DNA of 50,283 bases from Roseburia faecis (lineage in GTDB: Bacteria > Bacillota > Clostridia > Lachnospirales > Lachnospiraceae): assembly GCF_001406815.1 (NCBI RefSeq), contig NZ_CVRR01000012.1, positions 1-50,283 of the forward strand, in the 5' to 3' direction. The translations under genes were made by a program, and so were the position numbers. The notes under the pieces were generated by a model, which worked only from the letters and a program-made list of their open reading frames with translations, was not told the origin of the DNA and did no database searches. Below are positions 1-7,495 of the stretch, in pieces. The stretch's first letter is position 1. Every line of letters starts with the position of its first letter.

Positions 1-51
1 GAGAATGATCGAGTGAAAGATTTGTTTGATATAATAAAGAGTGCTAGGTGA
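1..51 (+). CDS. 3' end of an unidentified upstream gene
   Basis: The first 16 codons are open and end in TGA at 49-51 (the encoded tail ends DIIKSAR). It is probably the C-terminus of a gene that starts outside the window. Too little is visible to name a family. Confidence 0.35.
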   Translation, partial: ENDRVKDLFDIIKSAR

Positions 52-102
52 GACTTGTATGGTTTATAGGCATGAGAGCAATTAAAGACAGGAATGAAAA
101 AT

Positions 103-516
103 ATGAACATTATTATTTGTGATGACAGGATAGATGACAGAAAAAATCTGTCAGATTTGCTGTCAGACTATGGTGAAAAAAAGAATTATGAGTTTGCTAT
201 TACAGAATATGATTCTGGAGAACAGTTATGCGAAGAACAATCGGCTTTGGAAGCGTGTCAGCTATTATTTCTGGACATCAATATGCAGGGGATGGATGGG
301 CTGAAAACAGCTATGAGGATTAAAGAAAAATATCCAAAACTTCCGGTTGTGCTGGTGACGGCATACATGAATTACGCACGAGTAATTGATATCGCATATT
401 TGTATCAGCATTCATTCCGCAATATTCTCTCGGTACCACTTCATTTGGAACATATTCTAATGGAATATCATATAAATCGAATTGGTCACTGGTCAAATCA
501 ATATAGTGGCCATTGA
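103..516 (+). pseudogene. Truncated response regulator (receiver domain head, LytTR/AgrA type)
   Basis: The N-terminal ~90 residues are a CheY-like receiver: acidic pair CDD near the start, phospho-acceptor Asp in LFLDINMQGMDG, and the signalling Thr in VLVTAYMNYA, the wording usual in AgrA/LytR regulators. After MNYA (about base 380) homology stops; the remaining ~45 codons are antisense to the convergent YunG-like gene. The rest of the receiver, including its Lys, and the DNA-binding domain are missing. ATG 103 is preferred to ATG 94 because an AGGA lies 9 bases before it. Phosphorylation might still occur, but no output domain remains, so a dead remnant is most likely. Confidence 0.75.
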
Positions 517-814
517 TTTTATTGAAGTAATGTGTTCCTCCACCATCAACTTTTAATTTGTAAATCGTGCCGTCAAATAGATCATAAACGAGTGATGCAG
601 TTATTGCACATTGTCCGTATGTAGGGTCATTATCATAATCATAATCTTTTTGACAACTTGGGTAAGCCGTTTCTTTACACCAAACATTTAATAAAACATT
701 AAATAGCTGATCAATTGTGCTTATGGTGGGATTATTTCCATCCTGCCTTTGGATATCTAATGTATGTTCTCTTCCATAGTATGAAATAAAACGTCCTGAG
801 TTTGTTGTAAACAT
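320..814 (-). CDS. YunG-family protein, C-terminus rebuilt by a junction
   Basis: The protein contains a GQCAITASLVYDLF segment, GGTHYFNKINGHYIDLTSDQF and VPNEVVPREYCG, the conserved blocks of the YunG family of Firmicutes, whose role is unknown. The Cys after GQ and the later His suggest a papain-like or transglutaminase-like fold; this is inference. The start is ATG with GGAGG 8 bases upstream. Homology ends near RYQLLVR (about base 378); the last ~18 residues are read from the opposite strand of the response regulator fragment. The gene is therefore convergent with, and fused at its 3' end into, that remnant. The native C-terminus is about here, so the protein may still fold. Confidence 0.7.
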   Translation of the reverse strand: MFTTNSGRFISYYGREHTLDIQRQDGNNPTISTIDQLFNVLLNVWCKETAYPSCQKDYDYDNDPTYGQCAITASLVYDLFDGTIYKLKVDGGGTHYFNKINGHYIDLTSDQFDLYDIPLEYVPNEVVPREYCGMNADTNMRYQLLVRNSCMPSPAQPEVLDIFL

Positions 815-918
815 GTCAATACCTCCAAATTAGTAAACATAAAACTTCTTTTCAATCAATATTATTTTTCCCAATCCTATAATTTTAGTTATAAAAGCAA
901 ATTTTTTCCTAGATGCTA

Positions 919-1206
919 TTAAAAGCTCCAAATCAGCTTTATTATCGATTCTAACATCACTTCTCCCAAGACGCCTACTGCTAATAGTAAGAAGCTTGTG
1001 AAGCCGATTACAGCTAGTAATCCTGTCTGAAGCCAGTCGCCATAAACAGCTATGAGAAGAATGCTAAAAATGATTACAAACAAGTATACTATTCCGTGTA
1101 CAATCTCATATAGTGATACCAAAGTCTTAACAATCAGCCAAATAAAAACTAAAACCAATATAATTGGCAATACCAGTAATTTCTTTAACCCTTTAAGTAT
1201 AATCAT
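919..1206 (-). CDS. Small polytopic membrane protein of mobile-element type
   Basis: This 95-residue, very hydrophobic protein has about three membrane segments (residues ~10-30, 36-56 and 62-85) and a Lys-rich N-terminus. It starts at ATG with AAGGA 7 bases upstream. Size and layout resemble the small CD1845-like membrane proteins carried by Firmicute conjugative elements, but I cannot show homology. Element debris (a ParB-like tail, TnpV) lies nearby. No catalytic motif is visible and the function is unknown. Confidence 0.5.
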   Translation of the reverse strand: MIILKGLKKLLVLPIILVLVFIWLIVKTLVSLYEIVHGIVYLFVIIFSILLIAVYGDWLQTGLLAVIGFTSFLLLAVGVLGEVMLESIIKLIWSF

Positions 1207-1224
1207 AGCTTTTCCTTCCCTTAC

Positions 1225-1329
1225 GTCAATTTCTCTTCTGAAGAAGTCGATATGGAATTATTGATGAAAGCTCTGGCGAATCCGGAAATGCGGGCGTTGC
1301 TTAATTCGCTGGCTAAGACAATGAAGTAA
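1225..1329 (+). pseudogene. 3' tail of an unidentified gene
   Basis: An open frame of 34 codons ends in TAA at 1327-1329 and encodes an acidic helical tail (SSEEVDMELLMKALANPEM, then a short Leu-rich end). It reads like a genuine protein C-terminus, but no start or ribosome site precedes it and it directly abuts the promoter side of the minus-strand membrane protein gene. I interpret it as a gene remnant left by a rearrangement. Confidence 0.35.
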
Positions 1330-1393
1330 TGAAAAGTAGTGAGTCTATCTCCATCATGCCTATAGAAATTATTCAATAAAAGCGAGCAAAACA

Positions 1394-1436
1394 TCAATAC
1401 AATTGTATTGAATCAGCAATGAAATGGCATTATAAT
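1394..1436 (+). promoter_or_regulatory. Promoter and palindromic operator of the RelB/RelE-type pair
   Basis: A perfect 18-base palindrome, TCAATACAATTGTATTGA, occupies 1394-1411. The -35 element TTGAAT (1408-1413) begins inside it, followed by a 17-base spacer and a perfect -10 TATAAT (1431-1436). GGAGG precedes the antitoxin ATG by 8 bases. A palindrome overlapping the -35 is the expected site for autorepression by the ribbon-helix-helix antitoxin, alone or bound to its toxin. Confidence 0.75.
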
Positions 1437-1459
1437 GAAGAAAAAAGGAGGTTTCTAAA

Positions 1460-1753
1460 ATGGCAAGTACAATTCAGATCAGGGTAGACGATGACTTAAA
1501 AAATAAATCAGATCAGCTTTTTAAAGATCTTGGAACTGATACGACATCAGCAATAAGGATGTTTTTAACGCAGGCGGTTGCATATAATGGATTTCCATTT
1601 GAAATAAAACGAACTGTGCATAATCCTTATACATCTATGACAGAAGAAGAGATGCTTCAAAGACTGGAACAATCCAGAGAATCTTCAAAAAAGGGAAATT
1701 ACCGAAATGCAGATGATGTGATTTCAGATATGAGAGGAAAATATGGATTATAA
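1460..1753 (+). CDS. RelB/DinJ-family antitoxin
   Basis: This 97-residue protein opens with a ribbon-helix-helix DNA-binding segment (TIQIRVDDDLKNKSDQLF, then TSAIRMFLTQAV), typical of RelB/DinJ antitoxins. The charged C-terminal half (residues ~55-97) should wrap the toxin. AAAGGAGG sits just before the ATG. The reading frame overlaps the toxin gene by 11 bases, so the two are translationally coupled. It should neutralise the downstream nuclease-like toxin and repress the operon through the palindrome at 1394-1411. Confidence 0.85.
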   Translation: MASTIQIRVDDDLKNKSDQLFKDLGTDTTSAIRMFLTQAVAYNGFPFEIKRTVHNPYTSMTEEEMLQRLEQSRESSKKGNYRNADDVISDMRGKYGL

Positions 1754-2057
1754 AGTAGTTGTAACAGCTGAAGCAGAAGAAGACTTGAACCAGTTTATAC
1801 AGTATCTGCTTTTTGCCAAGAAAAATAAGCAGGCAGCCAAAAATGTGCTTGATGATTTTGAGGATACTATTAAAAAGTTGAAGTATGTAGCGAGTAGTTT
1901 GAATGTATGCGACAATCCACGTTTACAGAGCCTTGGATATCGTCGAATAAATTTTCAACAGCACAGATACTTTATGTTGTACAGAATAGAAAATGATGTT
2001 GTATATGTGGATGATATTTTCCATGAATTACAAGATTATGAAAACCGAATGATATAA
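1743..2057 (+). CDS. RelE/ParE-superfamily toxin
   Basis: This 104-residue protein has the RelE/ParE layout: an N-terminal strand (YKVVVTAEAEEDL), a helical hairpin of about residues 15-55, then strands with GYRRINFQQHRYFMLYRI and a C-terminal VYVDDIFHELQDYE. The last block is common in RelE-like toxins paired with DinJ/RelB antitoxins. RelE members cut ribosome-bound mRNA while ParE members poison gyrase; the sequence alone does not decide which. It is encoded immediately after, and overlapping, its antitoxin, and the operon ends at the terminator at 2078-2114. Confidence 0.85.
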   Translation: MDYKVVVTAEAEEDLNQFIQYLLFAKKNKQAAKNVLDDFEDTIKKLKYVASSLNVCDNPRLQSLGYRRINFQQHRYFMLYRIENDVVYVDDIFHELQDYENRMI

Positions 2058-2077
2058 ATTGAATATTGGCAGTAAAA

Positions 2078-2114
2078 AGAGTATTTACCGTAAAACCGTA
2101 AATGCTCTTTTTTT
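2078..2114 (+). terminator. Rho-independent terminator after the RelB/RelE-type operon
   Basis: An 11-base stem (AGAGTATTTAC at 2078-2088 pairing with GTAAATGCTCT at 2098-2108, one G-T pair) is followed by a run of Ts to 2114. It lies 20 bases after the toxin stop codon. Confidence 0.85.
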
Positions 2115-2433
2115 GCACCTATTTGGAAAGAATAAATAATATAGCGTCTATAAGGAAGCGTTGGTTTTAATGGAAATGCATTATTGGAAAATCCTCTAAT
2201 TTCAAAAATAAAAAGTAGTCGAAATTTCCATAGACAAATACACGCTCACGTTGTATATTATAAATATAAATCTAGTCAATTAAATATAGATATCATTTCC
2301 ACCTCTAAGGGAATGGTAGTCATAGGATTGATGTAGTTAGTATCATTACATACTTCCCCAAATATTAGCTGTAGCTAAAAAGTTGCTAACAAGCTGTACT
2401 TATCTAAGGTTTATAGCTGATTACAGTAATTGA
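2115..2433. other. Non-coding AT-rich stretch between the two toxin-antitoxin loci
   Basis: I find no credible gene, RNA fold or repeat here. It separates the RelB/RelE-type terminator from the ParB-like tail that follows and looks like decayed sequence. Confidence 0.4.
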
Positions 2434-2532
2434 CTGGATAAAAATTGTGGTCAAGTTGACCACAATACAGGAAAGAGAAGTATTGATGTGATCGGAGAAC
2501 TTTGCGGAGACAGTGCAAAGCAGGTCCACTAA
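2434..2532 (+). pseudogene. ParB/Spo0J-like fragment of a mobile element
   Basis: The frame from 2434 to the TAA at 2530-2532 includes GKRSIDVIGELCGDSAKQV. The wording resembles the helix-turn-helix region of ParB-family proteins on Firmicute conjugative elements, where a segment like RYIRLTEL normally follows. Here the frame terminates two codons later, so only an internal scrap survives. The assignment is from memory of family wording and is tentative. Confidence 0.4.
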
Positions 2533-2560
2533 TGAAAATATGCGAACCTTTAGAAATTGT

Positions 2561-2590
2561 AAAAAAATTAGCACCGTTTAAAGTGCTAAT
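2561..2590 (-). terminator. Terminator of the YefM/YoeB operon
   Basis: On the minus strand ATTAGCAC pairs with GTGCTAAT around an 8-base loop and is followed by seven Ts (the As at 2561-2567). The stem overlaps the toxin stop codon, so transcription ends right after the operon. Confidence 0.85.
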
Positions 2591-2846
2591 CTTCATAATG
2601 ATATTTACATGAGTATATAATCAGATTTTGGATGTTATCCATATAGTAAATTAATCTATGCTCATCGGTAATGCGTCTGCTACATGCTTTTCGGTGCTTT
2701 AATGGTTCTGGCTTACCAATTCCGGTTAAAAGCCCATTGCGGTCAATATCCTTAATAAGCTCATTGATCCGCTTAACCATTTTTTTATCTTCCCTCTGCC
2801 ATTCGGTGTATTGCTCCCAAGCAGTAGGAGTAAATACTATATTCAT
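2586..2846 (-). CDS. yoeB: Txe/YoeB-family mRNA interferase toxin
   Basis: This 86-residue protein matches YoeB throughout: VFTPTAWEQYTEWQREDKK, then INELIKDIDRN, GKPEPLKHRKACSRRITDEH, RLIYYMDN and the C-terminal SCKYHYED. Known YoeB toxins bind the 50S subunit and cleave mRNA at the A site using Glu and Arg residues in the central region and the C-terminal His-Tyr. Those residues are all visible, so the toxin should be active. Its ATG immediately follows the antitoxin TAA (TAAATG), giving coupled translation. One change from the usual tail (SCKGHY to SCKYHY) is minor. Confidence 0.92.
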   Translation of the reverse strand: MNIVFTPTAWEQYTEWQREDKKMVKRINELIKDIDRNGLLTGIGKPEPLKHRKACSRRITDEHRLIYYMDNIQNLIIYSCKYHYED

Positions 2847-3101
2847 TTATTCGTATGCCTCCAATTCTTCAATGGACTTAGTAACAAAACCACCTGCCTC
2901 AGCCTCTGCCATAGATTTATCAAGCATAGCAAGATACTCAGCGTTTCGCTTGGCTTTCATCATTTCGTTGTATTCAGCTTCGGAAAGCATAACAATATTT
3001 TCGTTCTTGGGTCTTGATATAATTAATGTTTCACCATTAAAAACCTTATCACATAAACTCTTGAAATTATCTCTAACATCCATGCTCTTTACTGCTAACA
3101 T
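2847..3101 (-). CDS. yefM: Phd/YefM-family antitoxin
   Basis: The protein (84 residues from ATG 3101) has the YefM DNA-binding half (VRDNFKSLCDKVFNGETLII, then NIVMLSEAEYNEMM) and an acidic toxin-binding tail. I place the start at ATG 3101 rather than the in-frame GTG at 3110 because GGAG lies 8 bases before ATG 3101 and overlaps the GTG. YefM binds a palindrome near its own promoter; a matching inverted repeat and promoter lie at 3119-3179. Confidence 0.9.
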   Translation of the reverse strand: MLAVKSMDVRDNFKSLCDKVFNGETLIISRPKNENIVMLSEAEYNEMMKAKRNAEYLAMLDKSMAEAEAGGFVTKSIEELEAYE

Positions 3102-3118
3102 ATAAAACACTCCTTTCC

Positions 3119-3179
3119 GTACATAAAAACGTATGGTTTTACGTACTTTAATTATATGCTATTATTATCTCCATGTCAA
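3119..3179 (-). promoter_or_regulatory. Consensus promoter and inverted-repeat operator of yefM-yoeB
   Basis: Read on the minus strand, TTGACA (3174-3179), a 17-base spacer and TATAAT (3151-3156) form a perfect sigma-A promoter. Just downstream an imperfect 28-base inverted repeat (3119-3146, arms starting GTAC with AAAA/TTTT blocks) covers the probable transcription start. That is the expected place for YefM-YoeB autorepression. Confidence 0.8.
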
Positions 3180-3270
3180 TAAATTTAATGTATTCACTTT
3201 CTGGCTACTTTGGATTTTGAATGACAGATATTGAGAAAATGGGCGATAGAAGCAAGTGTCTACAAATTGT

Positions 3271-3750
3271 CTACTTGTGACCCTTTTTGTAACTGGTTTT
3301 GTCAATGCCGATATTAACCAGACCATCAAGTCTTCTTGAGCGCTCCGGTTCTAAATCGTGAAGAGCACGATTGACACAGCGGCCTACAGTTTCCCAGTCC
3401 ACTCTCATGAAGTATGATGTGGTACTTCTTGGAAGATAGGATGCAAACCATGCAACGGTAAGGTCGAAATCCTTGATAAATCTACTACCTGGATATGCCC
3501 ATGGAACTTCGGCAACATATACCCCATGTTCAAGGCAGATGATACGATGCGTCTGGTATTCAACTTCGACCAGAATACCACCCCAGTCCAGCCCCCTCCA
3601 AGTGGTTGGTCTGCTGGAATGTTTGTCATAAGCAGGACATGACTTGTGACAGAAAGGGCAGTCATTCTCATGCCATTTATTAGGTCTGGATTTGATACGG
3701 ATGTGTTTCACGCCATCCTCATCAGAGTAAAGATTAAAATTTTCTATCAA
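3271..3750 (-). pseudogene. ISL3-family transposase remnant
   Basis: The frame encodes EDGVKHIRIKSRPNKWHENDCPFC, then CPAYDKHSSRPTTWRGLDWGG and the block VPWAYPGSRFIKDFDLTVAW. These are the N-terminal zinc-binding and helix-turn-helix blocks of ISL3 (IS204/IS1001/IS1165) transposases. It stops at VNIGIDKTSYKKGHK, where the first catalytic Asp (IDKTSYKKGH) lies, and the remaining ~200 residues with the rest of the DDE site are absent. The 5' end is also not native: upstream codons are low-complexity and overlap the next gene's promoter. Both ends are lost, so it cannot transpose. Confidence 0.8.
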
Positions 3751-3762
3751 GAGAATAAAGTA

Positions 3763-3792
3763 TTGACAAAATTTTGTGGGGTGGGGTAGGAT
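3763..3792 (+). promoter_or_regulatory. Likely promoter of the first MCP gene
   Basis: TTGACA (3763-3768) is followed after 18 bases by TAGGAT (3787-3792). It lies about 60 bases before the chosen MCP start, within DNA otherwise belonging to the transposase remnant, so this promoter may be at the junction. Confidence 0.5.
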
Positions 3793-3854
3793 GATGGTAA
3801 AAAATTCCAAAACATAACGCATTGGCGCTTTTCGCAGAAAGAAGAAAAATAAAC

Positions 3855-5273
3855 ATGAAAAAGAGAAAGAACTTGGGAAAAAAGTTAGTAACAATGTTAG
3901 TGTCTGTAGGCTTTTTTGCAGTTTTGATTACAGTCTTTAATTTAATGGCATTACAAGCTATTCGAGAAAAGAATAATGTGCTTATAGAACAGTTTGAACA
4001 ATATGAAGAAGCAGTGAAAAATAATGATACCGCGGTTTTTGAAACAGCAAAAGGAGAAGTGGCAGAAGCCATCAGACATAGCAACTACAGAATAAATGGA
4101 AGCATCATTTTTGATCTTGCACTTGTGGTAGCTAATATTATTGTAATCGTACTTCTTTCGATTGTTATTAATAAGTCCATTGTTCGTCCAGCAAAAAGAG
4201 CAAAGAATGATTTGGATGATATCATTTTAGGTATAGAATCAGGACAGGGTAATCTTACGTTAAGAGTATTTGATGAAACCAGTGATGAAATTGGTCAGCT
4301 TGCAAATGGTGTCAACCATTTTATTGAAACATTACAAAATCTTATGGTAAAGATTCAGAGTGTATCAAAAGATATGAAAAAATCTTCCTATCTTGTACAA
4401 AATGAGGCGGAATCTTCAAATATGAGTGCATCCAATGTGAGTGCAACATCGGAAGAACTTGCAGCATCCATGGAAGAGGTATCTGCTTCTCTATCTGATT
4501 TAGCCCAAGGATGTAATAATCTGCTAGAGAAAATGGCAGGCATGAATGAGGATGCTAAGAACTCTGCAATGAAGTTGCATGAAGTGAAGCTTACTGCAGA
4601 AAATAGCTATAAAGAAGCGATTGCATCAAAAGAAAAAACAGTAGAAACATTTGATGGCATTCAAAAGGATGTCGCGGAGGCAGTAGAAGCATCTAAGTCT
4701 GTAAATGAAATTGCAAAACTTACAGAAAATATCTTAAATATCGCAGCACAGACAAATCTTCTAGCACTTAATGCATCGATTGAAGCAGCAAGAGCAGGGG
4801 AAGCAGGCAGGGGCTTTGCCGTTGTTGCAGATGAAATCAGACAGCTTGCAGATAGTTCACGTGAGACAGCAAACAATATTCAGGAAATCAGTGGAAAAGT
4901 TATTGAGGCAGTAAACAATCTGTCTGGAAATGCAACGGAAATGATTCGTTTTGTAGATGAAAAGGTAGCACTTGATTATGACAAATTTGTAAAAATTATT
5001 GGAAATTATGATGCTGATTCTGATCAGGCAAGTAATACATTTAACGAGTTTGCAGTTAAGTCAAAAGATAGCTTAGGTACAATGAATGATATGAATGAAG
5101 GTATCAATAACATTTCTATAGCGATTGAAGAATCTGCAAAAGGTGTTACAAACGTAGCACAAGAGATATCACAACTTGTAACAGCAATTTCAGCAATTAC
5201 AGTGCAGGCGGACGAAAATAAGAACCTTTCGGAAGATTTATCGGATGAAGTAGCAAAATTTGAAAAAGTTTAA
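3855..5273 (+). CDS. Methyl-accepting chemotaxis protein with a very short sensor
   Basis: This 472-residue chemoreceptor has a first membrane helix at ~10-34, a short extracytoplasmic stretch (~48 residues), a second helix at ~86-108, a HAMP domain (~109-165) and a long cytoplasmic signalling coiled coil. The CheA/CheW-binding tip is [20 protein letters not shown] followed by [15 protein letters not shown] 3855 is preferred to an in-frame TTG 11 codons upstream because it opens with a basic Lys/Arg stretch typical of these proteins; the ribosome site is weak. The external part is too short for a Cache or four-helix domain, so the receptor may sense membrane or intracellular cues, which is inference. 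No C-terminal CheR-docking pentapeptide is present. Confidence 0.9.
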   Translation: MKKRKNLGKKLVTMLVSVGFFAVLITVFNLMALQAIREKNNVLIEQFEQYEEAVKNNDTAVFETAKGEVAEAIRHSNYRINGSIIFDLALVVANIIVIVLLSIVINKSIVRPAKRAKNDLDDIILGIESGQGNLTLRVFDETSDEIGQLANGVNHFIETLQNLMVKIQSVSKDMKKSSYLVQNEAESSNMSASNVSATSEELAASMEEVSASLSDLAQGCNNLLEKMAGMNEDAKNSAMKLHEVKLTAENSYKEAIASKEKTVETFDGIQKDVAEAVEASKSVNEIAKLTENILNIAAQTNLLALNASIEAARAGEAGRGFAVVADEIRQLADSSRETANNIQEISGKVIEAVNNLSGNATEMIRFVDEKVALDYDKFVKIIGNYDADSDQASNTFNEFAVKSKDSLGTMNDMNEGINNISIAIEESAKGVTNVAQEISQLVTAISAITVQADENKNLSEDLSDEVAKFEKV

Positions 5274-5351
5274 CTAACAGATTTTTATTATGAGAAAAAC
5301 TGTATTAGGTAAATAACCCGCACTAACTAAAAATGAATGCCAGAATAAGCA

Positions 5352-5387
5352 CAAAGGCATAGCCCCATTACGGGTTCTATGCCTTTG
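5352..5387 (-). terminator. Inverted repeat, probable terminator of the minus-strand HAD remnant
   Basis: CAAAGGCATAG (5352-5362) pairs perfectly with CTATGCCTTTG (5377-5387) around a 14-base loop. The right arm contains the HAD gene's stop codon. The T-run on either side is weak, so it may be bidirectional or rho-assisted. Confidence 0.5.
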
Positions 5388-5718
5388 CGTTTTCCGGAAG
5401 CAGCATCCGGTCGTCGATATAGTAATCACAGGAAATCTTCCGGCTGTTGTGTCCATAGAATTCGATGATTTCCGGAAGATTGTCATTAACTGCATCAAAT
5501 TCAAAATAATTCTGTTCCCGGCACCATTCGACAGCTTTTGACAGGGCTTCCCCCGCACGGCAAGTCCAGAGAATGAGTTTATTGCCATTACGTTTCCATT
5601 CCTGGAGATATTCAATGAGTGCCAGGTTTGGCTGATCAAGCTCCGGCCATTTGCTGTAGCAGAGAGTGCCATCGTAGCTGAAAGTAAATCTGTAATTTGT
5701 CAAATGTATATCCTTCAA
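5377..5718 (-). pseudogene. HAD-like hydrolase, 5'-truncated
   Basis: The 113 residues match small HAD-superfamily proteins of phage or gut Firmicutes: DGTLCYSKWPEL, LILWTCRAGEALSKAVEWC, EFDAVNDNLPEI and a C-terminal YIDDR. The HAD nucleophile motif DxDGT is damaged: the sequence reads FSYDGT, so the nucleophile Asp is Ser. The bases before it do not encode the usual first beta-strand and the only start is TTG without a ribosome site. The 5' end was probably replaced during a rearrangement. Loss of the nucleophile should abolish phosphatase activity. Confidence 0.65.
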
Positions 5719-5757
5719 AAACGCTTTGGAATCTCAACTCACAGCAGCAATGTTGAA

Positions 5758-6399
5758 TCAGTCCTGCTCCAGCTTTACCGGCTCACCTGTGTCTGCCTCA
5801 AATTCCTCTAGCTGCTTAAGCCAATATTCCTTATCTTTATTTGTTATCATTCTTATGACTTTACATGGATTTCCTGCCGCTATCACACTATCCGGAATAT
5901 CCTTTGTGACAACCGACCCTGAGCCTATGACAACATTTGAACCTATGGTCACACCCGGATTGATGACCGTATTGCCACCGATCCATACATTATCGCCTAT
6001 TGTAACCGGCTTGCCAAGCTCCACACCGGTATTTCTGATCATCGCATCTATCGGATGACATGCACAGTATATATTGACCCTTGGTCCCAGAAATGCATGA
6101 TCTCCAATGATGACATCACACTGATCCAGAACTATCAGCCCTGTATTTGCATAGAAATAATCTCCCACGTGTATATTGGTTCCATAGTCACAATAAAAAG
6201 GTGGCTCTATATAACACTCCTTTCCCATGTGTGCAAATAATTTTCCAAGATATTCTTCGGTTCTTGTCATAGTCTCAGACCTCGAAGCACTGTTGAACTT
6301 ATCTACCAGATCCTTCGCCTTACCCTCCGGATCCCAATCCACACATCTGTATAATTTACTTGCTTTCATTCTTCCAAGCATTTTCTCTACTCTATCCAT
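5758..6399 (-). CDS. Maltose/galactoside O-acetyltransferase (left-handed beta-helix)
   Basis: This is a LacA/Maa-type acetyltransferase: an N-terminal helical region (MDRVEKMLGRMKASKLY), then hexapeptide repeats from about residue 60. The active-site region is NIYCACHPIDAMIRNTGVEL, with the catalytic His in HPID, and it continues VTIGDNVWIGGNTVINPGVT, IGSGSVVTKDIPD and AAGNPCKVIR, which binds acetyl-CoA. I move the start to ATG 6399 because the in-frame ATG at 6417 contains the AAGGAG ribosome site of the later one. The product transfers acetyl groups from acetyl-CoA to sugars in the cytoplasm; its natural substrate is unknown. Full length for the family (213 residues). Confidence 0.92.
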   Translation of the reverse strand: MDRVEKMLGRMKASKLYRCVDWDPEGKAKDLVDKFNSASRSETMTRTEEYLGKLFAHMGKECYIEPPFYCDYGTNIHVGDYFYANTGLIVLDQCDVIIGDHAFLGPRVNIYCACHPIDAMIRNTGVELGKPVTIGDNVWIGGNTVINPGVTIGSNVVIGSGSVVTKDIPDSVIAAGNPCKVIRMITNKDKEYWLKQLEEFEADTGEPVKLEQD

Positions 6400-6495
6400 A
6401 GCATTTTCTCCTTGCATTTATAATATTTACTCATCATGTTTATAATTGACTAAAGGATACCATTGTTTATGTCTATAATCAACTACTAGCAACAG

Positions 6496-6526
6496 AAAAA
6501 TGGACTGTGAAAATAGGCCCATTTTT
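6496..6526. repeat. Short inverted repeat upstream of the acetyltransferase
   Basis: AAAAATGG (6496-6503) pairs with CCATTTTT (6519-6526). It has a T-rich right arm, so it could end plus-strand transcripts, but no intact plus-strand gene precedes it. Confidence 0.3.
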
Positions 6527-6591
6527 ATCTATCTTTTATTAATACACATAAAGGTACATTCCAAACCAATGCAGCGCAGCCCCCAGCATCA

Positions 6592-6738
6592 CAAAGATAT
6601 CTGATAAAGGAAATGGCAAAGAAGCAAGGTGTAACGGAAGAACTGAAAGCAACGGATATGATGAGATGGATAGGATTGATGAATAACATTCGAGCCTGTG
6701 CCGATGAGATTGTATTGAATGATATTGTGTATTCCTAA
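6592..6738 (+). pseudogene. TnpV-family transposon protein, C-terminal remnant
   Basis: The frame ending in TAA at 6736-6738 encodes KKQGVTEELKATDMMRWIGL, then MNNIRACADEIVLNDIVYS. This is the characteristic C-terminus of TnpV proteins of Tn4451-like and other Clostridial elements (usually ...W.G.MNNIRA.A.EIV..E.IY). The N-terminal ~70 residues are missing: the frame becomes unrelated before about 6592. It marks a former mobile element boundary. Confidence 0.7.
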
Positions 6739-6762
6739 CGGATACCAACCGAAGAAGAATTG

Positions 6763-6785
6763 CTGTCAAACCGATGGCAGTTTTT
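6763..6785 (+). terminator. Terminator after the TnpV remnant
   Basis: CTGTCA (6763-6768) pairs with TGGCAG (6775-6780, one G-T pair) and is followed by five Ts. Confidence 0.5.
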
Positions 6786-6841
6786 CATTTTCGGCAAGTA
6801 TTCAAGAAGTCATTAAGTTGCGAGTATAATCGAAGTGGTAG

Positions 6842-6875
6842 AAAAGTTACCTATTATATCGGTTGTAACTTTTTT
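6842..6875 (+). terminator. Rho-independent terminator
   Basis: AAAAGTTAC (6842-6850) pairs perfectly with GTAACTTTT (6865-6873), followed by Ts. It insulates the Xre cassette promoter, which begins 11 bases later. Confidence 0.65.
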
Positions 6876-6885
6876 ATGAACTCTA

Positions 6886-6942
6886 TTGACAAGAAAACTT
6901 GGTATGTGTATAATATAAAATATGCAAAGAAAACTTGGCATG
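6886..6942 (+). promoter_or_regulatory. Consensus promoter with a duplicated 15-base motif
   Basis: TTGACA (6886-6891), a 17-base spacer and TATAAT (6909-6914) form a perfect sigma-A promoter. The motif AGAAAACTTGGtATG occurs at 6892-6906, filling the spacer, and again with one change at 6928-6942, just before the ribosome site. The pair of direct repeats flanking the start is a likely operator for the Xre regulator encoded by the operon. Confidence 0.7.
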
Positions 6943-6953
6943 GAGGCGTTTTT

Positions 6954-7283
6954 ATGAAAAAGGACGAAATCTTAAATGCAAGCAGAAAAGAACATCGCAA
7001 TAAGGACTTGGCTGAAATGGAAGTGGTATATCAAGCCGGAAGTCACGCAAGCAGAGTTGGTGCTTTAGTGTGTTGTTTGCTTTCGCTGTTATCTTCTATG
7101 CTTGCTCATACTATGATTTACAGTCCGTGGGTTATATACTTCAGCATTATTGCAACACAATGGTTAGTTCGTTTTATCAAAATGAAGCGAAAGAGTGATT
7201 TGGTCTTGACCGTTCTGTTTTTTGTGCTTTCCATTTTGGCATTTGTTGGATTTGTTAGCCACCTTTTAGAGGTGAGAATATGA
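6954..7283 (+). CDS. DUF6442-like membrane protein of a small Xre cassette
   Basis: The 109-residue protein has a soluble charged N-terminus (KKDEILNASRKEHRNKDLAE, about 35 residues) and three hydrophobic helices (~36-58, ~60-75 and ~82-104). This pattern is seen in DUF6442-type proteins found beside Xre regulators in Firmicutes. ATG 6954 is chosen because GGAGG lies 7 bases before it; the frame extends upstream without a better start. Its stop overlaps the start of the Xre gene by 4 bases (ATGA), so the two are one translational unit. The biochemical role is unknown; a membrane partner of the regulator is inference. Confidence 0.7.
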   Translation: MKKDEILNASRKEHRNKDLAEMEVVYQAGSHASRVGALVCCLLSLLSSMLAHTMIYSPWVIYFSIIATQWLVRFIKMKRKSDLVLTVLFFVLSILAFVGFVSHLLEVRI

Positions 7284-7486
7284 AAGAACAATTACAACTG
7301 AAAAATCACTTAAAGGAAGTTCGCACAGAAGCAAATCTTTCTCAAGCTCAGCTTGCAGAAATGGTAGGGGTATCAAGAAATACCATTAGTTCTATTGAAA
7401 CAGGACAGTTTAATCCAACTGCAAAATTGGCTCTAATTCTTTGTATTGCATTGGACAAAAAATTTGAGGAACTATTCTATTTTTAG
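7280..7486 (+). CDS. Xre-family HTH transcriptional regulator
   Basis: This 68-residue protein is almost entirely one helix-turn-helix: LKEVRTEANLSQAQLAEMVG, then VSRNTISSIETGQFNPTAKL, ending ALDKKFEELFYF. It belongs to the small YgzD/PBSX-like regulators that accompany three-gene membrane cassettes. It should dimerise and bind operator DNA; the direct repeats at 6892-6942 are the obvious candidates. It overlaps the preceding gene by 4 bases and is followed 9 bases later by a further small membrane protein gene. Confidence 0.88.
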   Translation: MKEQLQLKNHLKEVRTEANLSQAQLAEMVGVSRNTISSIETGQFNPTAKLALILCIALDKKFEELFYF

Positions 7487-7495
7487 GAGGTCATT

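Noticed and set aside
2411-2596. A 61-codon minus-strand frame next to yoeB
   Set aside because: It runs through the yoeB terminator and is antisense to the ParB-like tail; there is no ribosome site.
5274-5672. A 132-codon minus-strand frame overlapping the HAD remnant
   Set aside because: The overlapping frame at 5377-5718 has clear HAD wording and this one has none.
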